This document shows positions 23,971 to 33,301 of a DNA stretch of 64,000 nt, piece after piece. Where the stretch lies: contig NZ_JAAZTS010000006.1 of NCBI RefSeq assembly GCF_019239235.1, positions 1 through 64,000 on the forward strand, given 5' to 3'. Under the pieces are notes generated by a model. The model searched no databases, was not told the DNA's origin, and saw only the letters and a list, made by a program, of their open reading frames with translations. Source of the stretch: Caecibacteroides pullorum. Lineage in GTDB: Bacteria > Bacteroidota > Bacteroidia > Bacteroidales > Bacteroidaceae. Position 1 is the first letter of the stretch. Every line of letters begins with the position of its first letter. A program made the position numbers and the translations under genes.

Positions 23971-25420
23971 TGTTCAGCGCGATGCGTGCCTGTAGCTCCC
24001 AGGTGCGGATGCGGTCCTTGTAGAGGTTGTGGGCGTTCATCTTCACCACGTCGAGCGAGGCGTCGGAGTTGTCGTCCCAGCGGCGGCAGAGGTAGACGAC
24101 GTCGTAGACACGGCCTATCTGGAAGCGGCGCGAGAAGGCGAGGCCCAGCGCGTAGTCTTCGCCGTAGCTGGTGTTGGGCACCTTCACCTCGCGCAGCACG
24201 GGGGTGTAGAAGGCTCGGGGCGCTCCCAGCCCGTTGATGCGCAGGGCGTTGTTGCGGCCGTTTTCGGGCGTCCATTCGCGGTGGTCGATGATGCCGGGCG
24301 GAATCATCTGCATGTCGAAGTTGGTCATCATGTAGGTGCCTACGACCATTGCGCAGTTCTGCTCGTAGAAGGCGCGCACCATCGTGGCCAGCGTGTGCTC
24401 GTCCTTGTAGACGTCGTCGCTGTCCAGCTGTACGGCGAACTTGCCGCAGCACGGGTGGTGTACGCCCAGGTTCCAGCAGCCGCCGATGCCCAAGTCGTTG
24501 CGCTCGGGGATGAGGTGGATGAGGCGCGGGTCACTGTTGAACTCGTCGATGGCTTCGGTGGTGCCGTCGGTGGAGTGGTTGTCGATGACGATGAGGTTGA
24601 ACTTGAAGTCGGCCTGCTGCGAGAGCACCGAGCGGATGGCGTCGCGGATGGTGCGGATGCGGTTACGCACGGGGATGATGACCGATGCTTCGTACTCAAA
24701 GTCGCCGCGGTCGAACTCGATGTGTTCGAACTCAGGCTTCAGGTAGCCGCCCACTTCCTTCAGGTGTTCGGTGCAGGCTGCTTCCATCTCCAGCTGGCGG
24801 TTGCGGTTCTTCGGATCCACGTAGTCGAAGATTTTCTCGCCGCTGCGTCGGGTGTCGTTCTCCACTTCGGTGTAGAGGTATTCGTTGATGTGTACCAGCT
24901 CGCCGCGTTGCGACAGCTTCAGGCGCAGGTCGTAGAGCCCGGCGAAGCGGTAGTCGGTCTTCATGCGGGCGGCGGCTTCCTTCAGGGCGGCGGTGCGGAG
25001 CAGGAGCACGGAGCCGAAGTCGAAGTCGTCGCGCAGCGAGCCTTGCTGGTAGTCGATGACGGGGGCGATGGTTTGCTGGCCGTCCTTCAGCTGGTAATGG
25101 TCGGCGTAGGCCATGGCGGCGCCGCTGTCTTCCAGAATGCGCATCATGCGCTCCAGGGCGAACATGCCCAGGCTGAGGATGGTGTCCTTGGTGTAGAGCA
25201 GGGTGTAGGGGGCTTCGGCCTGTGCGGCGATGGCTTTCAGGCTCTGGCTGCCGAAGGGATCGGCGGCGGAGAGGAAGCCGCAGCCTGCGGGCAGGGCAGC
25301 GGGCGCTTCGGCGCCGAAGAGGATGATTTGTCCGGTCTGGCCGGTGGCTTGCAGGCCTTCAACGGTTTGTACGATGTCACTGTTTCCGGTGTAGAGGAGA
25401 TAGCTGTCAATCAGTTTCAT
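23966..25420 (-). CDS. Family 2 glycosyltransferase, two-part
   Basis: 484 residues. The C-terminal part (about 240-440) is a classical GT2/GT-A domain: ASVIIPVRNRIRTIRDAIRSVLSQ, then VIDNHSTDGT and a DxD-type AVQLDSDDVYKDEH, followed by GEDYALGLAFSR. The N-terminal 230 residues look like a second, degenerate GT-A-like half (YTLLYTKDTILSLGMFAL, MAYADHYQL, FGSVLLLRTAALK). There is no signal peptide or membrane helix, so it is cytosolic. A biosynthetic transferase inside a catabolic peptidoglycan operon is unusual, and its acceptor is unknown. It follows the metallophosphatase gene by 30 bp, and its stop codon lies in a 42-bp repeat. Confidence 0.82.
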   Translation of the reverse strand: MKLIDSYLLYTGNSDIVQTVEGLQATGQTGQIILFGAEAPAALPAGCGFLSAADPFGSQSLKAIAAQAEAPYTLLYTKDTILSLGMFALERMMRILEDSGAAMAYADHYQLKDGQQTIAPVIDYQQGSLRDDFDFGSVLLLRTAALKEAAARMKTDYRFAGLYDLRLKLSQRGELVHINEYLYTEVENDTRRSGEKIFDYVDPKNRNRQLEMEAACTEHLKEVGGYLKPEFEHIEFDRGDFEYEASVIIPVRNRIRTIRDAIRSVLSQQADFKFNLIVIDNHSTDGTTEAIDEFNSDPRLIHLIPERNDLGIGGCWNLGVHHPCCGKFAVQLDSDDVYKDEHTLATMVRAFYEQNCAMVVGTYMMTNFDMQMIPPGIIDHREWTPENGRNNALRINGLGAPRAFYTPVLREVKVPNTSYGEDYALGLAFSRRFQIGRVYDVVYLCRRWDDNSDASLDVVKMNAHNLYKDRIRTWELQARIALNR

Positions 25421-25450
25421 GATCGTTATTTTTTAGCGGTTATACATTTC

Positions 25451-27313
25451 TTATTTCTTGGCTTGCAGCAGTGTGACGGTACCGTCTGTGCTGCTGACCA
25501 GCACGCGCTGGCCTTCCAGTGGAACGACGGTGTTGATGAGTGAGTTGCCTACCTTGTGCTGCCATATAATGCGGCCTGTCTTTCCGTCCAAAGCGCACAC
25601 CAGTCCGTCGTTGGTACTGGCGTAGACGATGCCGTCCTTTTCGGGCAGCATGGAGGGGGCGTGCTCGTAGCCGAAGCCGGCGTTCGTGGCCCAGAGTTGA
25701 CGGGCTTCACCACCCTGCGCTGCGTAGCAGACGATGCTGTCGTTCATGGTCTTGGCGTAGACGCGCTGTCCGTCTTCGGACAGGCCGACGCTCTCACGCA
25801 CCTGTGACTGGAAGGTGCGCCAGACGGTTTTCCCCGTCCGAAGGTCGATGGCGGTCAGTGCACGTTTGGGGTCGGCGATGAACACTTTGTCGTCAGCCTC
25901 CACGGGCCATACGGCGGCAGGCGAGTAGTGCATGCCCGACAGGCCGTGTGTCCACTTCCAGCACTCGCGTCCTGTCTGTCGGTCGAGGGCGTAGAGCGTG
26001 TTGTCCCACGCACCGAAGATGACTTTGCCGTCAGCCAGCAGCGGGCGTGTTTCAATATAACCCTGCACGTCGGTGTAGGCCCAGAGCAGCTTGCCGCTCT
26101 TCAGGTCGATGGCGCGGAAGGTGTGGTCGCTGGCACCGATGTAGGCCGCACCGTCGGCGATGGCTGCGGCTCCCAGCACGGGTGCCGAGGCATCGAGCGT
26201 CCAGAGCAGTTTGCCATCCGTGGCGTTCACGCCGTAGACGCGCTTGTCGGCCGAGCCGAACACCACTACGCCTTCTGCTACGGCCGGAGTACCCACGATG
26301 CGTCTTTCAGCGGTGAAGCTCCACAGACGTTTGCCTTTTTTCAGGTTGTAGGCGGTCAGGCAGCCCAGATCGTCGGCAACGAACACTCGTTCGCCGTCCG
26401 TGGCAGGCGAGCAGTAGATGCCCACACCGGTCTGCACCGTCCAGGTGGCTTTCACCTGTGGATACGCCTGGTTGACGGAATAGTCAGGGTATTTTTCGGC
26501 TCTTCCCTGATGGTCATAGTAGGAATGCGTGAGCGAAATGGCGGCCCATTGCTGCTTCGGTTCGCCGATGCGTTGGGTGAAAACGCGGATGGAATCCGGT
26601 CCCACCTCGTAGATGCCGTAACCCGGCTTGCCGTCGGCATCGCGCAGGTTGCTGCGCATCAGGATGCCTGGCAGGCCGTCGTAGCTCAGCTGGCGGTTGC
26701 GATGGTAGTGTCCTCCGATGAAGAGACGGACATTGTAGGGGCGCACGGCGTCGGTCACGTCGTACCAGTTGTCCACGTCGCCATCCAGCATGGGGTAATG
26801 TGTGACGAGGATGACGGGTGTGTCCTTGCCTGCCTTCTCCATTTCGGCGATCATCCAGCGGATGTCTTGTGGCACCACGTGTCCGTAGGCCATGCGCATC
26901 AGCGGCCCCGAGTTGAAGCCCAGGAAGAGGAAGCCCTTGTGCATGAACTCGAAGCGCTCGCCGCCGTAGATGTCGGCGAAGGCGGTGCAGCCCGATTCGC
27001 TCCACTTCGTTTCGTGGTTGCCTAGGACGACGTGGTAGGGCGCTTTCAGCAGATCGAGGCACGACTTGACGCGCTCCATGCAGAGGCGGTCTCCATTGTC
27101 GGTCAAGTCACCCGTTACCAGCACAAAGTCGATGCTGTCCGTGGCGTTGATTTGGGCGACGGTGCGCAGCAGGTCTTCGGTCGGGTTGGGGTTCCCGGGT
27201 GCGAAGTGGATGTCCGTAATCTGTGCGAAGCGGAAGAATTTGTTTTGGGCCTGCATCGTCAGCGGGGCGAGGCAGATAAGCAGTAGTAGGAGGATGAGCC
27301 AATTTCGTTTCAT
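25451..27313 (-). CDS. Exported calcineurin-like metallophosphoesterase fused to a PQQ/WD-like beta-propeller
   Basis: 620 residues with a signal peptide (MKRNWLILLLLLICLAPLTMQAQ). Residues 28-235 or so hold the metallophosphatase motifs in order: D-x-H (ITDIHFAPG), GDLTDNGD, GNHETKW, HYPMLDGD and GGHYHRN. From about 310 to the end there are repeated PQQ-enzyme-like blades (AYNLKKGKRLWSF, GVNATDGKLLWTL, AIDLKSGKLLWAY, ALDRQTGRECWKW, AIDLRTGKTVWRT, ALDGKTGRIIWQH), forming a propeller that may bind a polymer or ligand. A role in wall turnover is implied only by the operon. It might dephosphorylate a lipid or sugar phosphate in the periplasm. Confidence 0.85.
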   Translation of the reverse strand: MKRNWLILLLLLICLAPLTMQAQNKFFRFAQITDIHFAPGNPNPTEDLLRTVAQINATDSIDFVLVTGDLTDNGDRLCMERVKSCLDLLKAPYHVVLGNHETKWSESGCTAFADIYGGERFEFMHKGFLFLGFNSGPLMRMAYGHVVPQDIRWMIAEMEKAGKDTPVILVTHYPMLDGDVDNWYDVTDAVRPYNVRLFIGGHYHRNRQLSYDGLPGILMRSNLRDADGKPGYGIYEVGPDSIRVFTQRIGEPKQQWAAISLTHSYYDHQGRAEKYPDYSVNQAYPQVKATWTVQTGVGIYCSPATDGERVFVADDLGCLTAYNLKKGKRLWSFTAERRIVGTPAVAEGVVVFGSADKRVYGVNATDGKLLWTLDASAPVLGAAAIADGAAYIGASDHTFRAIDLKSGKLLWAYTDVQGYIETRPLLADGKVIFGAWDNTLYALDRQTGRECWKWTHGLSGMHYSPAAVWPVEADDKVFIADPKRALTAIDLRTGKTVWRTFQSQVRESVGLSEDGQRVYAKTMNDSIVCYAAQGGEARQLWATNAGFGYEHAPSMLPEKDGIVYASTNDGLVCALDGKTGRIIWQHKVGNSLINTVVPLEGQRVLVSSTDGTVTLLQAKK

Positions 27314-27341
27314 AATCTGTTCAGGTTTTGTTTGGGATCAT

Positions 27342-30300
27342 TTATTGTTCTCCGTCGTCGAAGAAAGTCAAGATGGCTTCCATCAGGCGGTTCCGTTCTT
27401 CAGCTGTGCGGAGGGTTTCGAAGGGGAAACCCAAGACGCAGGTCTTGTAGGTACCTCTGTAGGCAATACCGGCGCTGAGGTTGTTTTCCGAGTAACGCAT
27501 GAAGGTGCAGGCGTCGGGTGAGGCCGGTTCGATGGCGTCAGGGGCTTCCACCACGTAACAATCTGCGTTCAGTTCGTTGTGGAAACGATAGTCACCGTTC
27601 GGCTTGCCAAAAGGAGAGGCAACGCTCTTGACACGTCCTTCGGCGGCAGCCTGGTTGACACGCCATTGGTATTTCAGTACTTCGGTGGCAAACTTCAGGT
27701 CGGCCTTGTCGGGCTGTGTCAGGCGGTTATTCCACAGGTCGGTCCCGACGTAAGAGCCGGAGACGAAGAGGTTTCCGCCCTGCCGACAGTAGGCAGTGAT
27801 GGCCTGCTGCATGGGCTGGCTGAAGGTTTTGAACTTCAACGGTTTCACGCCGCCACGTCCCATCTTGGTTTGGCATTCCTTGCCCAGGATGAGATCGGCG
27901 TAGGCGTAGTCGTTCATACTTACGGAGCCTTCCTCCACCGTTTCGTCGCTGCATGATACGAAAGAATAACCAGCCTGGAGAATAGCTGCACCATGTATGG
28001 CGGGGTAGTCGAATGTATTTCCTGCAATAACTTGCGTTTCATAGTTGCCGTAGCTGTCGCCGAAGCCTGAAGCATCGTCGTCCATCCAAGGAATTGTGCG
28101 GCGGAATTCTTTCATCTTGCCGATGTAGCTGATGTCTTTTACGTAGGGGACGCCGTGGTCAACATCGTCGAGGAAGCCTGCCAGCAGCGTGTCTGCGGGG
28201 GCAGGCGCCACGAAGTCTGCGGGTGCGCTGATACGGTCGAAGCCGTTAATTACCAGTACTGTACCCTTAGGTTGGAAGGCGCGACCGGCAGAAAGAATCT
28301 CGGAGGGGAAGCTCTCGCCGCCTTTGTTCACAGCTGTTACCTTAAAGCTGCAAACGATTCCTGCGGGGAGAGTTGTACGATAGCTGTTCTTGTCTACCAG
28401 TACACCGTTGTCGAAATCGCCGTCGCCGATGCGGGTGTAGACGATGTATTTCTCGGCATTGGCTGTCGGTTCCAGCGGGTCGGTTACGGGCTGCCAAGTG
28501 AGTTCGATTTCGTTCTCGCTTACGTTGCGGATGGCAAAGTGGTCGACAGGTAGCGGTTGTACGACGTAATCCATGTGATATTGTGAGCAGATAAACTGTA
28601 ACATGCCCTTATAAACGGCACGGCTCACTGTAAAGCGGAAACGCGGATCGAGGCCGTAGCGCATGTCGGCGAAGTTCTGATGCGAGAGCAATTCGAGCAG
28701 CATGGTGGGGACGCGTGGCACGCGTGCTTCGAAGTAGGATTGGTTCCACATGCCGCGGCGACTCCATTTCGGCTCGTAGAGCGTGCGGACGTCGCGGACG
28801 ATATTCGATTGGATGAGATCGGTCAGGTCGTGTGACAAGTAGCGGGAAGCCCCGTTGGCAAACACGCCGTTGTAAGCATCTGTCTGATAGATGCCCAAAG
28901 TGCCGATGATAGAGTCGTTGAATGTGGTGCCTGCATCAGAATGGAAGGCGAAGGCCAGGTCGATGGGGATGTTCAAGCCTTTTTCGTTTGGATTGACAGA
29001 AGATCCTCCAGCCAGATAGTTCACCCAAATACCACGACATTTGTAGTCGTCGGTATAGTCGTTCTGTCCGTTGCTTTCAGAATAGATACTATCGGGTATG
29101 CCGGCCCATTGCAACCAGTAGCGGGCAGCTTCACAGAAGCGTGGATAGCCACTGGGTATAGCGGGGATATCGGCTGAATGCTGTATCACTTCTTGTTGCT
29201 TCTGTCCGTTGTCCGTATTGGCGGCCTTGTCTGAACTCTTCAGATTCTCGGTACTCCCTTTATCCGAAAGGCTGCGGGCAATGTTGCCCATACCTCCACC
29301 AATCTTTACGGCATCGGCAGTGATGATTTTGCCTGCTTTGGAGCTGCGGTTGCTCAGCACTACTTTATAGCAGTTGTGCTTGCCTGCGTCGAAGCTGAAC
29401 GTGCCCAGATAGATCCAGGTACCTCCACCCATCTGTTGGTTCACCTTGAATTGGGTACTACCGCCCTTGTGGTAGACGGTATAGAGAGCCTCGTCTGTAC
29501 TGTTGGGCAATGTCTGATAGGATACATAGACGGCATATTGACCGCTTTGAGGAATATCGGGTATCCATTCAGCGGTACTTTCCTTTCCTTTCTTGATGGT
29601 TTCGGTCATGCGATAGGTACCTTCCTTGAAAGGATTGGTGAAGTCGGTGTATAGTGTGTGCAGGTGTGCGAAGCCTTCTCCTTGGCCTTGGGTCCATACT
29701 TTATCGCCATTCGTTTCTGTATAGAGGGAGGCTCTGGCCAGATAACCGTCGTTGTCCACGATGACTTCTTCGTGCTGGCAATCACGTTCGCGGGGGAGTA
29801 GTACGTTGGCACCCGCATTCTCGAGCATGGGGACGAGGAAGGGGAGTACGTAACTCTGCGTGTAGAGGTCTTCCACCGTCTGGAAGATGCGTGCACGTTG
29901 CCACTCCCAGCGTGTCAGCTTCTGCTCGTAGTAGAAACCATGGCTTTGCCAGAGCGCGATGTGGCGGTTGTGGAGTCCATTGGTGGGCGTATAGGCTTCG
30001 GATACTCTGGTCACTAATGGCTTGTCGACCGCGGGTGCAAAGGTTTTGGCTTTCTTGTCGGGCTTGTTGCGCAAGGCTTGAGGAATAAGCTCCTCGATGC
30101 GTCGTTTGTTGGTATATATCTCCAGCTTGTGCGAAGCAAATTCGGCGGGAAGCAGGTGTTGCACACCGTCGTATATTTCGGCCACGTTGTTTTCTCGAAA
30201 AGGAATGTAGGCGCAATTCATGTTGGCAAAGAGTTGCAAGGTCTTTCCGCTGACGGCTATGGAGTCGATTTGGATGCGTCCTATCGAAACTTCCTTTCGA

Positions 30301-30425
30301 GCAATGTCGTCCAGATATTTTCCGATGTGTTGTCGGATATCCATAGAAAGCTCTTGTGCACTTCCTGCCTGTGGAAGGAGGGAAGCGGCGAAGAGAGCAG
30401 GCCAGATATATTGTTTTGCTTGCAT
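27342..30425 (-). CDS. Large exported N-acetylmuramoyl-L-alanine amidase-like protein (golvesin/xanthan-lyase type)
   Basis: 1027 residues with a signal peptide ending GSAQ. The middle carries a golvesin/Xly carbohydrate-binding-like module at about 330-385 (GGGTWIYLGTFSFDAGKHNC). An amidase_3-like catalytic region follows, with GIWVNYLAGGSS and IDLAFAFHSDAGT (His of FHSDAG as a likely zinc ligand). Next come a fibronectin type III domain (about 655-735: ENEIELTWQPVTDP, SFKVTAVNKGGESFPSE) and a Rossmann-like C-terminal region. In Bacteroidetes such proteins are annotated amidase or xanthan lyase. Here I infer cleavage of the MurNAc-peptide bond outside the inner membrane, yielding glycan for the NamZ enzymes. 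The domain call is stronger than the reaction. Confidence 0.78.
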   Translation of the reverse strand: MQAKQYIWPALFAASLLPQAGSAQELSMDIRQHIGKYLDDIARKEVSIGRIQIDSIAVSGKTLQLFANMNCAYIPFRENNVAEIYDGVQHLLPAEFASHKLEIYTNKRRIEELIPQALRNKPDKKAKTFAPAVDKPLVTRVSEAYTPTNGLHNRHIALWQSHGFYYEQKLTRWEWQRARIFQTVEDLYTQSYVLPFLVPMLENAGANVLLPRERDCQHEEVIVDNDGYLARASLYTETNGDKVWTQGQGEGFAHLHTLYTDFTNPFKEGTYRMTETIKKGKESTAEWIPDIPQSGQYAVYVSYQTLPNSTDEALYTVYHKGGSTQFKVNQQMGGGTWIYLGTFSFDAGKHNCYKVVLSNRSSKAGKIITADAVKIGGGMGNIARSLSDKGSTENLKSSDKAANTDNGQKQQEVIQHSADIPAIPSGYPRFCEAARYWLQWAGIPDSIYSESNGQNDYTDDYKCRGIWVNYLAGGSSVNPNEKGLNIPIDLAFAFHSDAGTTFNDSIIGTLGIYQTDAYNGVFANGASRYLSHDLTDLIQSNIVRDVRTLYEPKWSRRGMWNQSYFEARVPRVPTMLLELLSHQNFADMRYGLDPRFRFTVSRAVYKGMLQFICSQYHMDYVVQPLPVDHFAIRNVSENEIELTWQPVTDPLEPTANAEKYIVYTRIGDGDFDNGVLVDKNSYRTTLPAGIVCSFKVTAVNKGGESFPSEILSAGRAFQPKGTVLVINGFDRISAPADFVAPAPADTLLAGFLDDVDHGVPYVKDISYIGKMKEFRRTIPWMDDDASGFGDSYGNYETQVIAGNTFDYPAIHGAAILQAGYSFVSCSDETVEEGSVSMNDYAYADLILGKECQTKMGRGGVKPLKFKTFSQPMQQAITAYCRQGGNLFVSGSYVGTDLWNNRLTQPDKADLKFATEVLKYQWRVNQAAAEGRVKSVASPFGKPNGDYRFHNELNADCYVVEAPDAIEPASPDACTFMRYSENNLSAGIAYRGTYKTCVLGFPFETLRTAEERNRLMEAILTFFDDGEQ

Positions 30426-30442
30426 AGTGGATTGGAGTTAAG

Positions 30443-31912
30443 TTAATTATAACGGTTTTTATTGTTTTGAATAAGCAGGCAAAGTCCAAGGGCTGTAATC
30501 AGTGCATTGATGATGAGCAGCTCGAAGCTGATCTGATAGCCGCCGAACCATGCCTCGCTATGGCTTTGCAGGATGTAGCAGAGGATGGGCGAAGCGACGG
30601 CCACCAGCGGTACCCATCGGTCGTGGACAGGCTTCTTGCAGGCCATGCCGAAGATGAACATGCCGAGGATGGGGCCGTACGTGTAGGCGGCAAGGCTATA
30701 GACGGCGTTGATGGCACTGTCGTCGTTCAGTTCATAGAAGATGACGATGACAATCACCATGAGCAGCGACATGATGAAATGCACCAGTTTGCGTGTCAGG
30801 GTCAGGTCTTTGTCGTTTTGTTTCTCGTTTGCCTTCAGGATGTCGATGGTGAACGAGGTGGTGAGCGCCGTCAGGGCGGAGCCGGCGGCAGAATAGGCAG
30901 AAGCTATCAGCCCGATGATGAAGATGATGCCAATAAAGAGCGGAAAGTCTTCGCTCCATGCCACTTTGCCGAACAGGGCGTCGCCTGCTATCGGGCCTTC
31001 CTGGCTCAGGTTGGTGTCGGCATACATGTAGAGCAGCGTACCCAATACGAGAAACAGGCCGATGACGAAGATTTGGATGAACGAGCTCAGAATCATGTTC
31101 TTCTGCGACTCGCGGAAGTTCTTGCAGCTCAGGGTGCGTTGCATCAGGTCCTGGTCGAGGCCTGTGCAGGCGATAATCATGAATATGCCAGCGATGAATT
31201 GCTTCCAGAAGTAGCGGCCGTCGTTGGGGTCGTCGAAGAAGAACAGTTTGCTGGTAGGATGACTGGCCACGGCCGCAGGAAGCTCGCCGAAACTAATCTG
31301 CAGGTTATTGGCGATGACCACGATGCAACTGATGACAGACACGACGAGGCAGAGGGTTTTCAGAGAGTCTGTCCAAATCAAGGACTTCACGCCGCCTTGG
31401 AAAGAATAGAGCCAGATGAGCGCCACCGTCAGCACCACGTTGAGGGAGAACGGCACGTGCAGGGGAGCGAACACCAGCGTTTGCAACACGACGCACACCA
31501 CAAAGAAGCGGACAGAAGCCCCCAGCATCTTGGATACGAAGAAGAACCACGCCCCTGTACGGTAGGAGGCCAATCCGAAACGACTTTCCAAGTAACCATA
31601 GATGCTGACCAGGTTCATCTTGTAAAACAAAGGTATCAGTACGAGTGCCACGAGGATGGAGCCTACAAAGAAGCCCAGCACCATCTGCATGTAGGAATAT
31701 CCGCCCGCCAGCACGGCGCCAGGTACGGAAATGAAGGTCACGCCCGAGATGGTAGCTCCAATCATGGCCAGTGTCACCATGTACCAGGACGACTTGCGGT
31801 TGCCTGTAAAGAAGCCGGCATTGTCAGCCTTGCGCCCTGTTATCCAAGAAATGATGAATAGCAGTGCGAAGTAGCATGCGATGGTAGCGAGTATGATCCA
31901 AACGGTAGTCAT
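30443..31912 (-). CDS. Sodium:solute symporter (SSS family)
   Basis: 489 residues with about 13 hydrophobic segments. Family features include GRKADNAGFFTGNRKSSWYMVTLAMIGATISGVTFISVPG near the N-terminus, GGVKSLIWTDSLKT, and ACTGLDQDLMQRTLSCKN. SSS transporters use a sodium gradient to import sugars, amino acids, nucleosides or sialic acid. Placed 17 bp upstream of the amidase gene and in the same operon, it most likely imports an amino sugar or muropeptide-derived ligand. It would be the third candidate importer in the locus, with MurT and AmpG. Specificity cannot be read from sequence. Confidence 0.88.
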   Translation of the reverse strand: MTTVWIILATIACYFALLFIISWITGRKADNAGFFTGNRKSSWYMVTLAMIGATISGVTFISVPGAVLAGGYSYMQMVLGFFVGSILVALVLIPLFYKMNLVSIYGYLESRFGLASYRTGAWFFFVSKMLGASVRFFVVCVVLQTLVFAPLHVPFSLNVVLTVALIWLYSFQGGVKSLIWTDSLKTLCLVVSVISCIVVIANNLQISFGELPAAVASHPTSKLFFFDDPNDGRYFWKQFIAGIFMIIACTGLDQDLMQRTLSCKNFRESQKNMILSSFIQIFVIGLFLVLGTLLYMYADTNLSQEGPIAGDALFGKVAWSEDFPLFIGIIFIIGLIASAYSAAGSALTALTTSFTIDILKANEKQNDKDLTLTRKLVHFIMSLLMVIVIVIFYELNDDSAINAVYSLAAYTYGPILGMFIFGMACKKPVHDRWVPLVAVASPILCYILQSHSEAWFGGYQISFELLIINALITALGLCLLIQNNKNRYN

Positions 31913-31938
31913 ATTTAGTATTCTTTTGTTCTTGTTTG

Positions 31939-32004
31939 GGAAAGCATCGTTTTCCTGGTCGGAAAACAGTGCTTTCGGGTTGAAAAAACAATGCTTTCTC
32001 TTTG
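31939..32004. repeat. 3 x 22-bp palindromic tandem repeat, locus 1
   Basis: Three 22-bp units start at 31939, 31961 and 31983, each of the form (GG)AAA-RCAnYG-YTTT(CC). They fill most of the gap between the DUF1343 copy 2 and SSS genes. The same unit recurs at 41050 and 49987. Confidence 0.85.
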
Positions 32005-32005
32005 G

Positions 32006-33175
32006 TTATTCTTCGTAGAGCAAATAGGGCTTGCGCTGCTCCTTGAATCTCTTCACGTCGTCTTGCCACATGGCCTTAATTTCTTCGGCGCTTTTTCCGT
32101 CTTCAATCATTTTGCGTACGTAATCCACACCTACCAGTTTTTCGAAGAAAGAACGGAAGAAATGGTCGTCTAAATTCAGGTTGCGGTAGGCATCAATGAC
32201 GTATGTCAGATCCACGCCCCGTTTCCAAATCTCTTCATCGCTCATGTTGCTTAGATCCACGCCGTAGCACAACTTGTTGAGCTGAGGCGGTTTTTTGGCG
32301 CCTGGCACGCTACGTGGCGTAAAGCTGAAATCGTAGCCCTTCATGTTAGGATGGCCATATACTTGGAAAGGCTTGTCTGTTCCTCGTCCCAGGCTGACGG
32401 GCGTTGCCTCGAAGTAGCAGGTCGAGGGGTACAGATAGACGGATTTCATGTTCGGAAGGTTGGGCGATGGGGGGATGGGCAGCCTGTACATCGTCTGGTG
32501 CGTGTAGTTCTTGCAGGGGATGACGGTCACGTCACACACACGAGAGGCAGGCAGCCAACGCTCACCGTTGATCATCAGGGCCAGTTCGCCTAGCGTCATG
32601 CCATGTACAATGGGGATGGGCAGCCAGCCAACGCCTGACTTGTGCTTCATGTCCAGTATCGGGCCGTCCACGTAGTGTCCGTTGGGATTGGGACGGTCGA
32701 GTATCAGCATCTTGCGGTTGTACTCGGCACAGGCGTCCATCAGGCGGCACATGGAGGCGTAGTAGGTGTAGTAGCGAAGTCCCACGTCTTGGATGTCGAC
32801 GATGAGGATGTCGAATTTGCGCATGGATTGTTCGCTTGGTTTACCCAGCTTGCCGTCGTAAAGCGACAGGATGGGCACTCCCGTCTTTGAGTCTACAGAA
32901 CTTGATACATGCTCTCCAGCATCGGCATTGCCTCGAAATCCATGTTCGGGCGAGAAGATGGCCACTACGTTGAACTTGTTCTCCAGCAAGACATCCACTA
33001 AGTGTTTGTTGCCAATCATACCCGTGTGATTAGAAAAAACGGCAATCCGTTTTCCCTTCAGAATGGGGAAGTATTCGGAGGTTTGCTCGTCGCCGAGGAT
33101 GATCCTGCCTTCTTGGCTTCGGCATTCGTAGCACCAGCATAGGATGGACAATAAGAATATGAGAATTTTTTTCAT
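32006..33175 (-). CDS. namZ: DUF1343 / NamZ-family exo-beta-N-acetylmuramidase (GH171), copy 2
   Basis: 389 residues with an N-terminal hydrophobic signal (MKKILIFLLSILCWCYECRSQ). It keeps all the family blocks: FSNHTGMIG, FSPEHGFRGN (75-83), VDIQDVGLRYYTYY, DRPNPNG and the E-A-T-P-V-S-L-G-R-G-T block (256-266) that copy 1 has lost. Expected to remove terminal MurNAc from peptidoglycan glycans in the periplasm or on the surface. It is the first gene of the 14-gene run that ends at 11190 and has its own -7 box, separated from susD by a terminator. The paralogs are clearly diverged outside the motifs. Confidence 0.88.
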   Translation of the reverse strand: MKKILIFLLSILCWCYECRSQEGRIILGDEQTSEYFPILKGKRIAVFSNHTGMIGNKHLVDVLLENKFNVVAIFSPEHGFRGNADAGEHVSSSVDSKTGVPILSLYDGKLGKPSEQSMRKFDILIVDIQDVGLRYYTYYASMCRLMDACAEYNRKMLILDRPNPNGHYVDGPILDMKHKSGVGWLPIPIVHGMTLGELALMINGERWLPASRVCDVTVIPCKNYTHQTMYRLPIPPSPNLPNMKSVYLYPSTCYFEATPVSLGRGTDKPFQVYGHPNMKGYDFSFTPRSVPGAKKPPQLNKLCYGVDLSNMSDEEIWKRGVDLTYVIDAYRNLNLDDHFFRSFFEKLVGVDYVRKMIEDGKSAEEIKAMWQDDVKRFKEQRKPYLLYEE

Positions 33176-33210
33176 GGTTGTCTGTGGATTGTTTTTTGTT
33201 TCACATTCTA

Positions 33211-33218
33211 CAAAGATA
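33211..33218 (-). promoter_or_regulatory. Promoter -7 box for the namZ-to-murQ operon
   Basis: TATCTTTG on the minus strand, 35 bp upstream of the namZ copy 2 start. The -33 region is weak. All fourteen genes to 11190 lie on this strand with small gaps (largest 131 bp), so one long transcript is possible. Confidence 0.55.
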
Positions 33219-33301
33219 GGAATTATTCTTATGTCAGGAATACATATTCAATCATTTTACAGGTTGGTAATGGTTCGTTTAAGGTAACGTTAGATTGGAA
33301 A

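Noticed and set aside
23835..24452. N-terminal extension of the DUF4922 frame by 206 codons
   Set aside because: It would overlap the GT2 coding region on the same strand in another frame and read through the 42-bp repeat; conserved sequence starts at ATG 23834.
30467..31861. A 464-codon plus-strand frame
   Set aside because: Antisense to the SSS symporter gene; composition is that of reverse-complemented membrane-protein codons.
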